This document shows positions 19,185-28,132 of a DNA stretch of 64,000 nucleotides, piece after piece. A model generated the notes under the pieces. It had not been told where the DNA came from. It made no database searches and saw only the letters and a list, made by a program, of their open reading frames with translations. The stretch spans positions 1,674,001 through 1,738,000 of the forward strand of contig NZ_WRXO01000001.1 in assembly GCF_009758125.1 (NCBI RefSeq), in the 5' to 3' direction. Both the position numbers and the translations under genes were made by a program. Position 1 is the first letter of the stretch. Every line of letters starts with the position of its first letter. This stretch comes from Chitinophaga oryziterrae (GTDB taxonomy: Bacteria; Bacteroidota; Bacteroidia; Chitinophagales; Chitinophagaceae).

Positions 19185-19565
19185 GTGAAAAAGACAGGAG
19201 TCTACATATTATTGTTGATTTTCATCTTACACAATACCGCTTTGGACCAGATATTAAAGCTGCCGGTATTAGTGGCGCATTACCATGAACACCAGCAATT
19301 GAATGGAGATATCAGCATCATGGATTTCCTGTGTATGCACTACTGGGGCAAAGACATAAGGGATAAAGACTATGAAAGGGATATGCAGTTACCCTATAAA
19401 ACAGTTGATATCCATACCATCACACACTCCTTCATCCCCCTCGTAAGAACGACAGATATAAAATTTAATGATATTCAGTTGGAGGAGATCGTATATCCCC
19501 TCCTGAAGAATAATTACATGCCGGATCCGGCATTGTCCGCCCTTTTCAGACCTCCCCAGGCTTAA
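19185..19565 (+). CDS. Small exported His-containing protein upstream of heavy-metal RND genes
   Basis: A 126-residue protein starting at GTG 19185 with a hydrophobic leader (MKKTGVYILLLIFILHNTAL). A cluster of possible metal ligands follows (VAHYHEHQQL, LCMHYWGKD, DIHTITHSF). I know no functional assignment; similar short proteins precede CzcA-type genes in other Bacteroidota, from memory. It lies 73 bases upstream of the RND gene. A periplasmic metal-binding or sensing role is inference from its histidines and location. Confidence 0.65.
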   Translation: MKKTGVYILLLIFILHNTALDQILKLPVLVAHYHEHQQLNGDISIMDFLCMHYWGKDIRDKDYERDMQLPYKTVDIHTITHSFIPLVRTTDIKFNDIQLEEIVYPLLKNNYMPDPALSALFRPPQA

Positions 19566-19638
19566 ACTTTCTATATATATTTTAATTGCGGCCATAGAAA
19601 AATGACCGTGCATTTTCATATGAAATAACGAGAAGGTT

Positions 19639-22600
19639 ATGCTAAATAAGATCATTGGCTTTTCTGTAAAGAATAAGCTGATAATAGGACTATTTGTATT
19701 AGCACTGATAGGATGGGGAGCATTTGAAGTAACACGACTGCCAATAGACGCAGTCCCCGATATTACCGATAACCAGGTACAGGTCATCACCGTATCTCCT
19801 GCATTGGGTGCGCCCGATGTGGAACGACTTATCACATTCCCTATAGAACAATCCTGTAGTAACATCCCCGGATTAAAACAGATCAGGAGCTTCTCCCGTT
19901 TCGGATTATCCCTGGTTACCATCGTATTCAATGATGAAACAGATGTTTACTGGGCCAGACAACAAATCAGCGAACGCCTGCAACGGGTAGAGATCCCGCA
20001 AGGGGTCGGCTCTCCGGAAATGGCGCCTGTTACTACAGGGTTAGGGGAAATATACCAGTACGTAGTTAGGCCCAAACCCGGCTACGAAGGGAAATACGGG
20101 CCTATGGAACTGCGCACTATACAGGACTGGATAGTACGCCGCCAGCTGTTAGGTACACCCGGAGTGGCAGATGTGAGTAGTTTCGGGGGAGAATTAAAAC
20201 AATATGAAATAGCCGTAAAGCCAGAGCAGCTAAAGGCCAGCAATGTCACGATCGCTGATGTGTTCGATGCCCTGGAAAGGAATAACCAGAATACCGGCGG
20301 AGCCTACATTGAAAAAGGCCCTACCGTATTATATATCCGCAGTGAAGGCTTAACAACTGGCATAGAAGATATAGAAAAGGTAGTCGTAAAAACGCTCGAT
20401 AACGGCATTCCGATACTCATCCGCGATATTGCCGAAGTACATTATGGTGCAGCTATCCGTTACGGGGCCATGTGTTATAACGATAAAGGAGAAGTGGCCG
20501 GGGCCGTTGTCATGATGCTGAAAGGAGAAAACTCTTCTGCTGTTATTAAACGCGTAAAAGTGAAAGTGGCGGAAATACAAAAATCCCTACCGGAAGGCGT
20601 AGTCATAGAACCATTCCTGGACCGTACCAAAATGGTGAACAACGCCATCAGCACCGTAGAGACGAACCTCATGGAAGGGGCCCTGATAGTCGTCTTTGTA
20701 CTGGTATTCTTCCTCGGAAATCTCAGGGCTGGATTAATTGTTTCTTCCGTTATCCCCCTGTCCATGTTATTCGCTATCATCCTGATGAACAAATTTGGAG
20801 TAGGCGGTAATTTAATGAGTTTGGGTGCAATAGATTTTGGATTGATAGTAGATGGCACCGTGATAGTAGTAGAGGCGATCCTGCATAGCTTCTCTCACTC
20901 CAACAAAGGATTGCTGACACAACAGATGATGGATGAGGAAGTTAACGCTTCTACAGGTACCATGATCAAATCTGCTGTATTCAGTCAGATCATCATCCTC
21001 ATCGTATATTTCCCTATCCTCTCCCTGCAGGGTATTGAAGGAAAAATGTTCAAACCGATGGCCTTTACCGTGGCTTTCGCTATCCTGGGGGCTTTTATCC
21101 TGTCCATCACTTATGTGCCAATGATGAGCGCATTATGCCTGAATAAAAAGATCAGCCATAAACGCGGACTGGCAGACAAAATGATGGCCTGGTTAGAAAG
21201 GCGCTATCAGCCGGCATTAAAAAGAATGTTGCAATTACCTAAGACCATCATCGCCGTTACACTGTTATTATTTGTTATAGCTATATTCATATTAGGAAGA
21301 ATGGGTGGAGAATTCATCCCTCAGTTGGAAGAAGGTGATTTCGCTGTGGAAACCCGCCTGCTGACAGGTAGTAATCTGCACACTACCATTAACGCTACGC
21401 AACAGGCGGCAGGTATCCTGCTCAAAAAATTCCCGGAAGTGCAGAAGGTAGTCACCAAAATAGGGAGTGCAGAAATTCCCACAGATCCAATGCCACTGGA
21501 AGCCAGTGATATGATGGTCATTCTGAAAGATAAAAAGGAATGGACGTCCGCACATTCTTTCGATGAACTTGCAGGTAAAATGACCAAAGAGTTATCCGTC
21601 ATACCCGGTATTAACGTTGGTTTCCAGTTCCCCGTACAGATGCGTTTTAATGAACTGATGACCGGGGCCAGGCAGGATATAGTATGTAAGATATTCGGGG
21701 AAGACCTGGACTCACTGGCTTTATATTCCCACAAGCTGGGCGACTTAATAAAAACAGTAAACGGTACCATCAATATGTATGTAGAAACAGTAACCGGCAT
21801 GCCCCAGGTGGTGATCCACTACGATCGTGATGCTATGGCTAAATATGGCCTGAATGTTAGCGATATCAACCGTGTGGTAAACACGGCTTTCGCAGGACAA
21901 AGCACCGGCATGGTATACGAAGGTGAAAAACGTTTTGATATGGTCGTACGCCTGGCAGGTGAATCCCGTAAAAACATGTCAGACATCCGTAACCTGCTGA
22001 TCCCCACCCGGCAGGGCATACAAATCCCCCTGGAACAGGTTGCTACTGTAACAGAAACAGAGGGCCCCAATCAGATACAAAGGGAGAATACCCGTAGAAG
22101 AATTATCGTGGGCTTCAATGTAAGCGGGCGCGACGTACAATCCATCGTTACAGAACTACAGCAAAAGGTTACACAGCGGTTAAAACTGCCTGCCGGATAC
22201 TCCATCGTATACGGTGGTTCCTTTGAGAACCTGACGGCGGCTAAACAACGTTTATCCATCGTAGTTCCCGTGGCGCTGCTCATGATATTTTTACTGTTAT
22301 ACTTTGCCTTCGGATCTGTAAAACAGGGATTACTTATCTACACCGCTATCCCCTTATCGGCTATCGGAGGCATTTTTGCCCTATGGATCAGGGACCTGCC
22401 GTTCAGTATCTCCGCCGGTGTAGGTTTCATTGCTTTATTCGGGGTTGCAGTGCTCAACGGTATCTTACTGGTCTCCGAATTTAACAAGCTGAAAAATGAA
22501 GGCTGGGACGATATCAGGAAAGTGGTGATACATGCTACCAAAACAAAACTCAGAGCGGTATTAATGACCGCGCTTGTGCCATCCCTCGGCTTTATCCCTA

Positions 22601-23958
22601 TGGCGGTAAGTACCGGGGCAGGGGCAGAGGTACAAAAGCCTTTAGCTACCGTAGTTATCGGTGGACTGATCGTTTCTACCATGCTTACCCTCTTCGTATT
22701 ACCTGTATTATACATTCTTTTTGAAAAAGGGTTCAGGTTCTTTAAGCCTGCTGTTATGCTGTTGATACTGATCTTACCTGCAACACTGAAAGCTCAGGAT
22801 AAAGTCTCATTGCAGCAATCTTTGGATATGGCGATGAAGAACAACCTGCAGTTAAAAGCTTCGAGGCTGGGTGAACAGTATTACCGGTCATTGAAAAAGA
22901 GCAATCTTGATATTGATAAAACATCTGTGGTAGCTGAATATGGTAAGATCAACAGCGTCGCTAACGATAACCGCTTCAGTATCTCACAGGGCATCCAGTT
23001 CCCTTCTGTGTACAAACACCAGCGGAGTATCAACAATACCAATATCTCCATCAGTGAACACACCACAAAACTCAAAGAGAACGATCTGAAAGCAGCGGTG
23101 AAACAATCCTTTTATGCGTTGCTGGTGATGCAGCAGAAAGAACGTTTATTAAAGGAGGCAGACAGTATCTACACAACTTTCCTCCAAAAGGCGGAACTGA
23201 AATACAAAGCAGGGGATGTAGACGCACTGGAAAAGGCCACCGCAGAAAACCAGCGACTGCAAATTGCCAACCAGCTGACATTACTGCAAACAGATTATGA
23301 ACAGGAATTGAACCGCTTCCAGGTATTCTTAAATGCACCGGGAGCAGTACCTGCTAACGACAGCATTCTTTACCTGTTACCGGCCATTCCTAATACCGTA
23401 GAACATACACCCTTAATTGAACTACGGCAACAGGAGTTGCTCCGCAGTACCCAGGAATACAAACTGGAAAAGAGCAGGTTACTTCCTTCATTTAATCTTG
23501 GGTATAACAATACCAGTATTATCGGTTATCAACGCATTGGTACAGAAGAAAAGTACTATGGGGGAGGAGACCGTTTCTCTTCTGTGAATGTAGGCATTGG
23601 TATCCCTTTGTTTGCTTCGGCACAACGTTCCAGGATCAAAGCATCCAATATGCTCATTCAGCAACGTCAGCAGGAAATAGAGGCTACCCGCCAGCAGTTG
23701 AATACCGAATTACAGAATGCCATACGCTCTTATACCCGCAACAGGCAACTGATAGATACCTACAATGCTACTATCCTGAAAAATGCAGGGGTGATCATTA
23801 GCGGTGTTACTAAACGCCTGACCAGCGGAGAAATAGGTTACCTGGAATGGGTCATCCTGGTAAACCAGGCACTGGAATTACGCAGTAATTACTTTGCGGT
23901 AGCAGATCAGCTGAATCAATCAGCTTTTACAGTAGAGAAACTGAGTGGCATTAACTAA
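19639..23958 (+). CDS. CusA/CzcA heavy-metal RND pump fused to a TolC-type outer-membrane channel
   Basis: A 1439-residue fusion. Residues 1 to about 1035 are a complete heavy-metal efflux RND permease, with DFGLIVDGTVIVVEA in helix 4 carrying the proton-relay acids and two large periplasmic porter regions. From Met1040 a signal-like stretch (MLLILILPATLKAQ) leads into an outer membrane factor domain of about 385 residues (SLQQSLDMAMKNN and coiled helices). The fusion is a known arrangement in Bacteroidota and would span or be cleaved across the envelope. The adaptor gene overlaps its 3' frame region. Confidence 0.93.
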   Translation: MLNKIIGFSVKNKLIIGLFVLALIGWGAFEVTRLPIDAVPDITDNQVQVITVSPALGAPDVERLITFPIEQSCSNIPGLKQIRSFSRFGLSLVTIVFNDETDVYWARQQISERLQRVEIPQGVGSPEMAPVTTGLGEIYQYVVRPKPGYEGKYGPMELRTIQDWIVRRQLLGTPGVADVSSFGGELKQYEIAVKPEQLKASNVTIADVFDALERNNQNTGGAYIEKGPTVLYIRSEGLTTGIEDIEKVVVKTLDNGIPILIRDIAEVHYGAAIRYGAMCYNDKGEVAGAVVMMLKGENSSAVIKRVKVKVAEIQKSLPEGVVIEPFLDRTKMVNNAISTVETNLMEGALIVVFVLVFFLGNLRAGLIVSSVIPLSMLFAIILMNKFGVGGNLMSLGAIDFGLIVDGTVIVVEAILHSFSHSNKGLLTQQMMDEEVNASTGTMIKSAVFSQIIILIVYFPILSLQGIEGKMFKPMAFTVAFAILGAFILSITYVPMMSALCLNKKISHKRGLADKMMAWLERRYQPALKRMLQLPKTIIAVTLLLFVIAIFILGRMGGEFIPQLEEGDFAVETRLLTGSNLHTTINATQQAAGILLKKFPEVQKVVTKIGSAEIPTDPMPLEASDMMVILKDKKEWTSAHSFDELAGKMTKELSVIPGINVGFQFPVQMRFNELMTGARQDIVCKIFGEDLDSLALYSHKLGDLIKTVNGTINMYVETVTGMPQVVIHYDRDAMAKYGLNVSDINRVVNTAFAGQSTGMVYEGEKRFDMVVRLAGESRKNMSDIRNLLIPTRQGIQIPLEQVATVTETEGPNQIQRENTRRRIIVGFNVSGRDVQSIVTELQQKVTQRLKLPAGYSIVYGGSFENLTAAKQRLSIVVPVALLMIFLLLYFAFGSVKQGLLIYTAIPLSAIGGIFALWIRDLPFSISAGVGFIALFGVAVLNGILLVSEFNKLKNEGWDDIRKVVIHATKTKLRAVLMTALVPSLGFIPMAVSTGAGAEVQKPLATVVIGGLIVSTMLTLFVLPVLYILFEKGFRFFKPAVMLLILILPATLKAQDKVSLQQSLDMAMKNNLQLKASRLGEQYYRSLKKSNLDIDKTSVVAEYGKINSVANDNRFSISQGIQFPSVYKHQRSINNTNISISEHTTKLKENDLKAAVKQSFYALLVMQQKERLLKEADSIYTTFLQKAELKYKAGDVDALEKATAENQRLQIANQLTLLQTDYEQELNRFQVFLNAPGAVPANDSILYLLPAIPNTVEHTPLIELRQQELLRSTQEYKLEKSRLLPSFNLGYNNTSIIGYQRIGTEEKYYGGGDRFSSVNVGIGIPLFASAQRSRIKASNMLIQQRQQEIEATRQQLNTELQNAIRSYTRNRQLIDTYNATILKNAGVIISGVTKRLTSGEIGYLEWVILVNQALELRSNYFAVADQLNQSAFTVEKLSGIN

Positions 23959-23974
23959 ATCAAAAAAGAAGATC

Positions 23975-25093
23975 ATGCGGAATATAATAATAACAGCAGG
24001 TATCATCTGTCTGTTTTCCTGCAAAGAGAAAAAGCCAGCAACGACTGAACAACAGACGGTCGTGCAGACAAACACCATTGAACTGACGCCTGAGCAGATG
24101 AAGAGCGCAGGTATAAAAATAGAAAAGGCTGCAACAAGGGACATGCATACCATACTCAAAGTAAATGGTATGATAGATGTACCTCCACAAAACATTGTGT
24201 CTGTCAGTATTCCTTTAGGGGGCTACTTAAAGAGTATGCGACTGCTGCCGGGAATGCAGGTAAGCAAAGGCCAGGTACTGGCCATATTGGAAGATCCTCA
24301 GTACATCCAGTTACAGCAGGATTACCTCGTGGCTAAAAGCAGATTAGCCTACCTGGAATCAGATTACACCAGGCAAAAGGGACTGAATGAAGCACAGGCG
24401 AACAGTGATAAATTATTTCAGCAGGTAAAGAGTGATTTTGAAAGCCAGAAAGTAATTCTCAGATCATTAGGTGAAAGATTGCAACTGATCAGTATCAGTC
24501 CTGATAAACTGAATGAAAGCAATATCTCCCGCAGTATCAGCATTCATGCCCCTATCAGCGGATTTGTAACAAAGGTGAACGTGAACATTGGCAAGTATGT
24601 AAGTCCTACCGATGTATTATTCGAACTGATCGACCCTTCAGATCTTCATCTCAGTCTCACCGTATTTGAAAAGGACGTCATCAATCTGGAACCGGGACAG
24701 AAGGTCATCTGTTATGCCAATAATAATGAAAAGTATACGGCCAGGATTCATCTCATTACCAGGAACATCAACGAAAACCATAGCAGCGAAGTACATTGCC
24801 ACTTCGATAAATATGACAAACGCTTATTACCTGGTATGTTCATGAATGCGGAGATTGAACTGAACAATGCCCATGTAAAGGCTGTTCCGGAAGAGGCAGT
24901 GGTGAAATGGGAAAATAAGACCTACATCTTCTTCGCAGAAGGGACCGGCAAATTTGAAATGACACCGGTAGAAACAGGCAGTAGTAATGATGGTTATATC
25001 GAGATAAAGACCGCTATTCCGGATAAGGATATTGTAACAGGCAACGCTTATGCATTACTGATGAAAATGAAGAATGGGGGAGAGGACGAATAA
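23975..25093 (+). CDS. CusB/CzcB-type RND periplasmic adaptor lipoprotein
   Basis: A 372-residue membrane fusion protein. The start at ATG 23975 gives a lipoprotein leader (MRNIIITAGIICLFSC), while the open frame upstream overlaps the pump gene and adds a charged tail. A barrel-sandwich hybrid (VSIPLGGYLKSMRLLPGMQV), a long alpha-hairpin (about 105-165), the second half (IHAPISGFVTKVNVNIG) and beta-barrel domains follow in order. It links the RND pump with the outer-membrane channel. No cusF-like extension is seen. A terminator follows at 25105. Confidence 0.92.
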   Translation: MRNIIITAGIICLFSCKEKKPATTEQQTVVQTNTIELTPEQMKSAGIKIEKAATRDMHTILKVNGMIDVPPQNIVSVSIPLGGYLKSMRLLPGMQVSKGQVLAILEDPQYIQLQQDYLVAKSRLAYLESDYTRQKGLNEAQANSDKLFQQVKSDFESQKVILRSLGERLQLISISPDKLNESNISRSISIHAPISGFVTKVNVNIGKYVSPTDVLFELIDPSDLHLSLTVFEKDVINLEPGQKVICYANNNEKYTARIHLITRNINENHSSEVHCHFDKYDKRLLPGMFMNAEIELNNAHVKAVPEEAVVKWENKTYIFFAEGTGKFEMTPVETGSSNDGYIEIKTAIPDKDIVTGNAYALLMKMKNGGEDE

Positions 25094-25104
25094 ATAACAA
25101 TATT

Positions 25105-25131
25105 AAAAAGGCTCCGCCAGGAGCCTTTTTT
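25105..25131 (+). terminator. Intrinsic terminator after the metal-efflux operon
   Basis: AAAAAGGCTCC pairs with GGAGCCTTTTT around a four-base loop and ends in a T-run. It lies 12 bases past the adaptor stop and 13 bases from the convergent DinB gene stop, so it probably works in both directions. Confidence 0.85.
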
Positions 25132-25143
25132 AATCTCTCTGTA

Positions 25144-25647
25144 TCACTTTTGAATTACACCTTTCTTCACATGCTCACCAATATTCTTCAATTGATGAAT
25201 ATGCCTTTGTGTATGTACTACAATAAAATGATTCCATTCCATCCTCGTCAATTCTCCAAATCCGGGTAAAGCAAATTCGAGACAGGTAAGGCTTTGGTCC
25301 TGTTTTTTAATATTGTCGCCTACTTCATTCAATGTTAATGTCAGAGACTTTAACAGTAAATTTTTATCATGTGGCTGATCAGAAGGAATAATGAACTCCG
25401 GAGATTTAAATTTCTCGTTGAAGTTCAAAAACAGGTCCCCTATAATTTTGATCTTTTCTCCGGGATTCCTTTCAGTAGACGTTACGGCGCCCTGTAGCAC
25501 CTGGGACACGCCGGATACGGATTTATAGATATGTTCGCCTACCTGTCCGGCAGTCCAGCTACCTTCAAAAGGGACCACATTAATTTCGGTTTCGCTGAAT
25601 GAAGATAAGGTCTTTATCAGCTCAGCAGCAGTATTTTCAAATTCCAT
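25144..25647 (-). CDS. DinB-like four-helix-bundle protein
   Basis: A 167-residue cytoplasmic protein with DinB/YfiT-type features: WTAGQVGEHIYKS near residue 30 (His of the metal triad) and HTQRHIHQLKNI near the C-terminus (two more histidines). Members bind a divalent metal and some are thiol-dependent transferases; the reaction here is unknown. Monocistronic, convergent with the efflux operon. Confidence 0.85.
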   Translation of the reverse strand: MEFENTAAELIKTLSSFSETEINVVPFEGSWTAGQVGEHIYKSVSGVSQVLQGAVTSTERNPGEKIKIIGDLFLNFNEKFKSPEFIIPSDQPHDKNLLLKSLTLTLNEVGDNIKKQDQSLTCLEFALPGFGELTRMEWNHFIVVHTQRHIHQLKNIGEHVKKGVIQK

Positions 25648-25721
25648 AACGATCTCAGTTTTTAATAAACCAAATGTCTATACTAAAATGGACAATCCGG
25701 GGGCGTATTCACGACTTCTTT

Positions 25722-25756
25722 AGGGGGGATTTGGGACATTAATTTTGTTACATTTG
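25722..25756 (+). promoter_or_regulatory. G-tract motif plus TACATTTG element upstream of the DUF1349 gene
   Basis: AGGGGGGATTTGGGACA at 25722-25738, followed by TTAA, then TACATTTG (25749-25756), a match to the Bacteroidota -7 box TAnnTTTG. The same G-tract motif (18 of 21 bases) precedes acetate kinase at 45531, again next to TACATTTG. That suggests a shared operator or promoter class. Confidence 0.45.
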
Positions 25757-25780
25757 CCCTACTTTTTAAATCAATCGTTT

Positions 25781-26404
25781 ATGAGAAAAAATCTTTTATT
25801 CGTTTTCGTACTTAGTTTTTGTATTGGTAACCTGCATGCTCAAAATCAATCTCCTGTTATGAAATGGTTTAATGAACCCGGCAAATGGACCGGCAACGCA
25901 AAGAAACTGGATGTAACCGTTGACCCTGCCACCGATTACTGGCGTGTAACACATTATGGCTTTATCCGCGACAACGGCCCTTTTTATTTCCAGGAACAGG
26001 AAGGCGACTTTGAAGCGAGTGTAAAGATCACCGGACATTACCAGGAACTCTTCCACCAGGCTGGATTGATGGTAAGGATCGATAACAAGAACTGGATTAA
26101 AACAGGGATTGAATATGTGGATGGTGTACAGAATGTAAGCGCGGTAGTAACAAGAGAAGTATCTGACTGGTCAGTGGTTCCCCGCCATGATAGTCCGGAG
26201 TCTGTTTGGCTCAAATTGTTGAGGAAAGGAGACTTCGTAGAGATAAAATATTCTTTTGATGGTGTAAAGTATGATATGTTACGACTGGCATACTTCCCGC
26301 CAAATGTAAAAGCACAGATAGGTGTAGTAGCTGCTGCTCCCGGTAAGAAGAGTTTCCCTGTGGTGTTTGAGGACTTTGAAGTAAAACCCGTAGAAAAGAA
26401 ATAA
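25781..26404 (+). CDS. Secreted DUF1349 (concanavalin-A-like fold) protein
   Basis: The start at ATG 25781 gives a clean signal peptide (MRKNLLFVFVLSFCIGNLHAQ); the frame opens earlier at a TTG within the promoter. The 207-residue product carries the DUF1349 jelly-roll core, with FYFQEQEGDFEASVKITG, the QAGLMVRID and NWIKTGIEYVDG strings, and PESVWLKLLRKGD. The fold is glucanase-like, but these proteins have no proven enzyme activity. Monogenic, with a strong terminator behind. Role unknown; carbohydrate binding is a guess from the fold. Confidence 0.85.
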   Translation: MRKNLLFVFVLSFCIGNLHAQNQSPVMKWFNEPGKWTGNAKKLDVTVDPATDYWRVTHYGFIRDNGPFYFQEQEGDFEASVKITGHYQELFHQAGLMVRIDNKNWIKTGIEYVDGVQNVSAVVTREVSDWSVVPRHDSPESVWLKLLRKGDFVEIKYSFDGVKYDMLRLAYFPPNVKAQIGVVAAAPGKKSFPVVFEDFEVKPVEKK

Positions 26405-26409
26405 TAATA

Positions 26410-26442
26410 AAATCCCCCTGTAACATACATACAGGGGGATTT
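26410..26442. terminator. Bidirectional terminator hairpin
   Basis: AAATCCCCCTGT pairs with ACAGGGGGATTT around a nine-base loop, 6 bases after the DUF1349 stop and 70 bases from the convergent hydrolase stop. Confidence 0.8.
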
Positions 26443-26512
26443 ATAAATATAAGGGGCGGCCAGCAGTTCTCCCGAACACCTCTGGCCATCCCCCCTGTAA
26501 TTGCAGGTTAAA

Positions 26513-27439
26513 TTATTCTTTGATAAACTTGATCAGCTCCTCATTGAATTTATCTTTCTCTTCTACAAATGAAGCATGTCCGCTTTTATCAAACGCTACC
26601 AGTTTAGAACCGGCGATCGCTTTATTCATTTGTTCTGCTAAAGCATAAGCAACGATCTTATCTTCTTTTGCATTGAAGATGAGAGTTGGTACTTTTATTT
26701 TAGGTAAATCGCCTCTCAGGTCCTCATCACGCAACGCGATCAACGCCTGCTCCATAGCATAAGGAGAGGATTGCATGTTAATACCTCCCAGCCATGCGCC
26801 AATACCAGGAGTGATAGTCGTGGCATTTAAAGTAAACTTGGAACCAACCGCATCCAGCAATGCAGGACGATTTGAATTGTTCAGTTCTACCCATTGTGTG
26901 ATCTCCTCTTTGGTAAAGAGCGGATAAGGGTAATCAGGCTTCTTGGTATGACAGGGGGCTGCTGCGGAGAACAAGGCCATCTTGCTGATATGCGCTGCAT
27001 TATACTTAGCTACATAATGCAGTACTATAGCGCCTCCCATAGAATGACCGCCAATCACGGCATCCTTGATATCCAGTTTGTCCAGTACTGTTTTTATGTC
27101 CGCTGCAAACTCATCATAGTTATATTTACTGTAAGGCTTGTCCGACTGACCAAATCCTCTCAATGTAATACCTATAACCCTGTAACCGGCTTTGATCAGT
27201 GCATGGTACTGGTACTCCCACATCGCATCACTTAAGGGGTATCCGTGAATCAGCACGACCGGTTTGCCTTCTCCCAGGTCCGTTACATGTAATCGTACAT
27301 TCGGCTCTACTTCTATGTATTCTGCCCTGGCGCCTGGTTTTTCAACCTGCGTTTCAACCTGCTTTGTTTCAGGGGCTTTATTGGCGCAGGAAGAAATAAG
27401 CATACCAGATGCAATAAGTGCAATAGCTGTTAGTTTCAT
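26513..27439 (-). CDS. Alpha/beta hydrolase lipoprotein
   Basis: A 308-residue protein with a lipobox at the leader end (LISSC, Cys18), so it is envelope-anchored. The hydrolase core shows HGYPLSDAMW (oxyanion region), nucleophile GGHSMGGA, acid EDKIV and base SGHASF. The family includes esterases, haloperoxidase-like and epoxide hydrolases; substrate cannot be read. It is the last of three consecutive alpha/beta hydrolase genes on the minus strand, 9 bases after the second. Confidence 0.88.
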   Translation of the reverse strand: MKLTAIALIASGMLISSCANKAPETKQVETQVEKPGARAEYIEVEPNVRLHVTDLGEGKPVVLIHGYPLSDAMWEYQYHALIKAGYRVIGITLRGFGQSDKPYSKYNYDEFAADIKTVLDKLDIKDAVIGGHSMGGAIVLHYVAKYNAAHISKMALFSAAAPCHTKKPDYPYPLFTKEEITQWVELNNSNRPALLDAVGSKFTLNATTITPGIGAWLGGINMQSSPYAMEQALIALRDEDLRGDLPKIKVPTLIFNAKEDKIVAYALAEQMNKAIAGSKLVAFDKSGHASFVEEKDKFNEELIKFIKE

Positions 27440-27448
27440 TTTTTATAA

Positions 27449-28126
27449 TTAAATGGTTGAAGCTTTAATGATCACATCCACTACTTCTGCAGGCTTTGTC
27501 ATGAACAAAGTATGCCCACCGGTCATTTCTGTAACAATGCAACCTGCGCGTTTATACATGGTACGCTCCAGCGCAGGATTAATAGTGCCGTCATCCGTAG
27601 GGAAAATAGCAAATGAAGGTTTGCTTTTCCAGGCGGCCTGTGTAACCGGCGTTACAAAAGACTTCACCGTTAACGGGATCTGAGAATCATACATAAAAGC
27701 TGACTTCTCGGCAGACTGGCCCACCGCGAACGTTGAATTGAACAATGCCTTATCAAGATATACATTGCCCTTTTCATCCGGTGCCAGGATACCGTTCACT
27801 TCCAGTATCGCTTCGGACTGCACCAGCGCCAGTGTAGATTCTCCTACCTCCGGAACGAAAGCCGCTACATACACCAGACTGGCTACATTTGGATGTACAC
27901 CAGCTTCTGTAATGACAGTACCGCCCCAGGAATGGCCTACCAGTACAACCGGACCTTTCTGCCTGTCAATAGCCGCTACAGTAGCTGCTACATCCTCTTC
28001 CAGCGTAGTCGTTGGGTTCTGTACAAGTGTAACATTATACCCTTTTTCCTTCAGGATCTTATAAGCTGGCTCCCAACCGGAAGCATCCGCAAAGGCTCCG
28101 TGTACGATAACAATGTTCTTAGTCAT
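27449..28126 (-). CDS. Cytoplasmic alpha/beta hydrolase
   Basis: A 225-residue single-domain hydrolase with no signal peptide. It shows VHGAFADASGWEP, the nucleophile elbow VGHSWGGT and a final GGHTLF histidine. The pattern resembles short esterase/lyase-like members related to plant hydroxynitrile lyases and methylesterases. It sits between two other alpha/beta hydrolase genes with gaps of 6 and 9 bases, so cotranscription is likely. Confidence 0.88.
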   Translation of the reverse strand: MTKNIVIVHGAFADASGWEPAYKILKEKGYNVTLVQNPTTTLEEDVAATVAAIDRQKGPVVLVGHSWGGTVITEAGVHPNVASLVYVAAFVPEVGESTLALVQSEAILEVNGILAPDEKGNVYLDKALFNSTFAVGQSAEKSAFMYDSQIPLTVKSFVTPVTQAAWKSKPSFAIFPTDDGTINPALERTMYKRAGCIVTEMTGGHTLFMTKPAEVVDVIIKASTI

Positions 28127-28132
28127 AATTTA

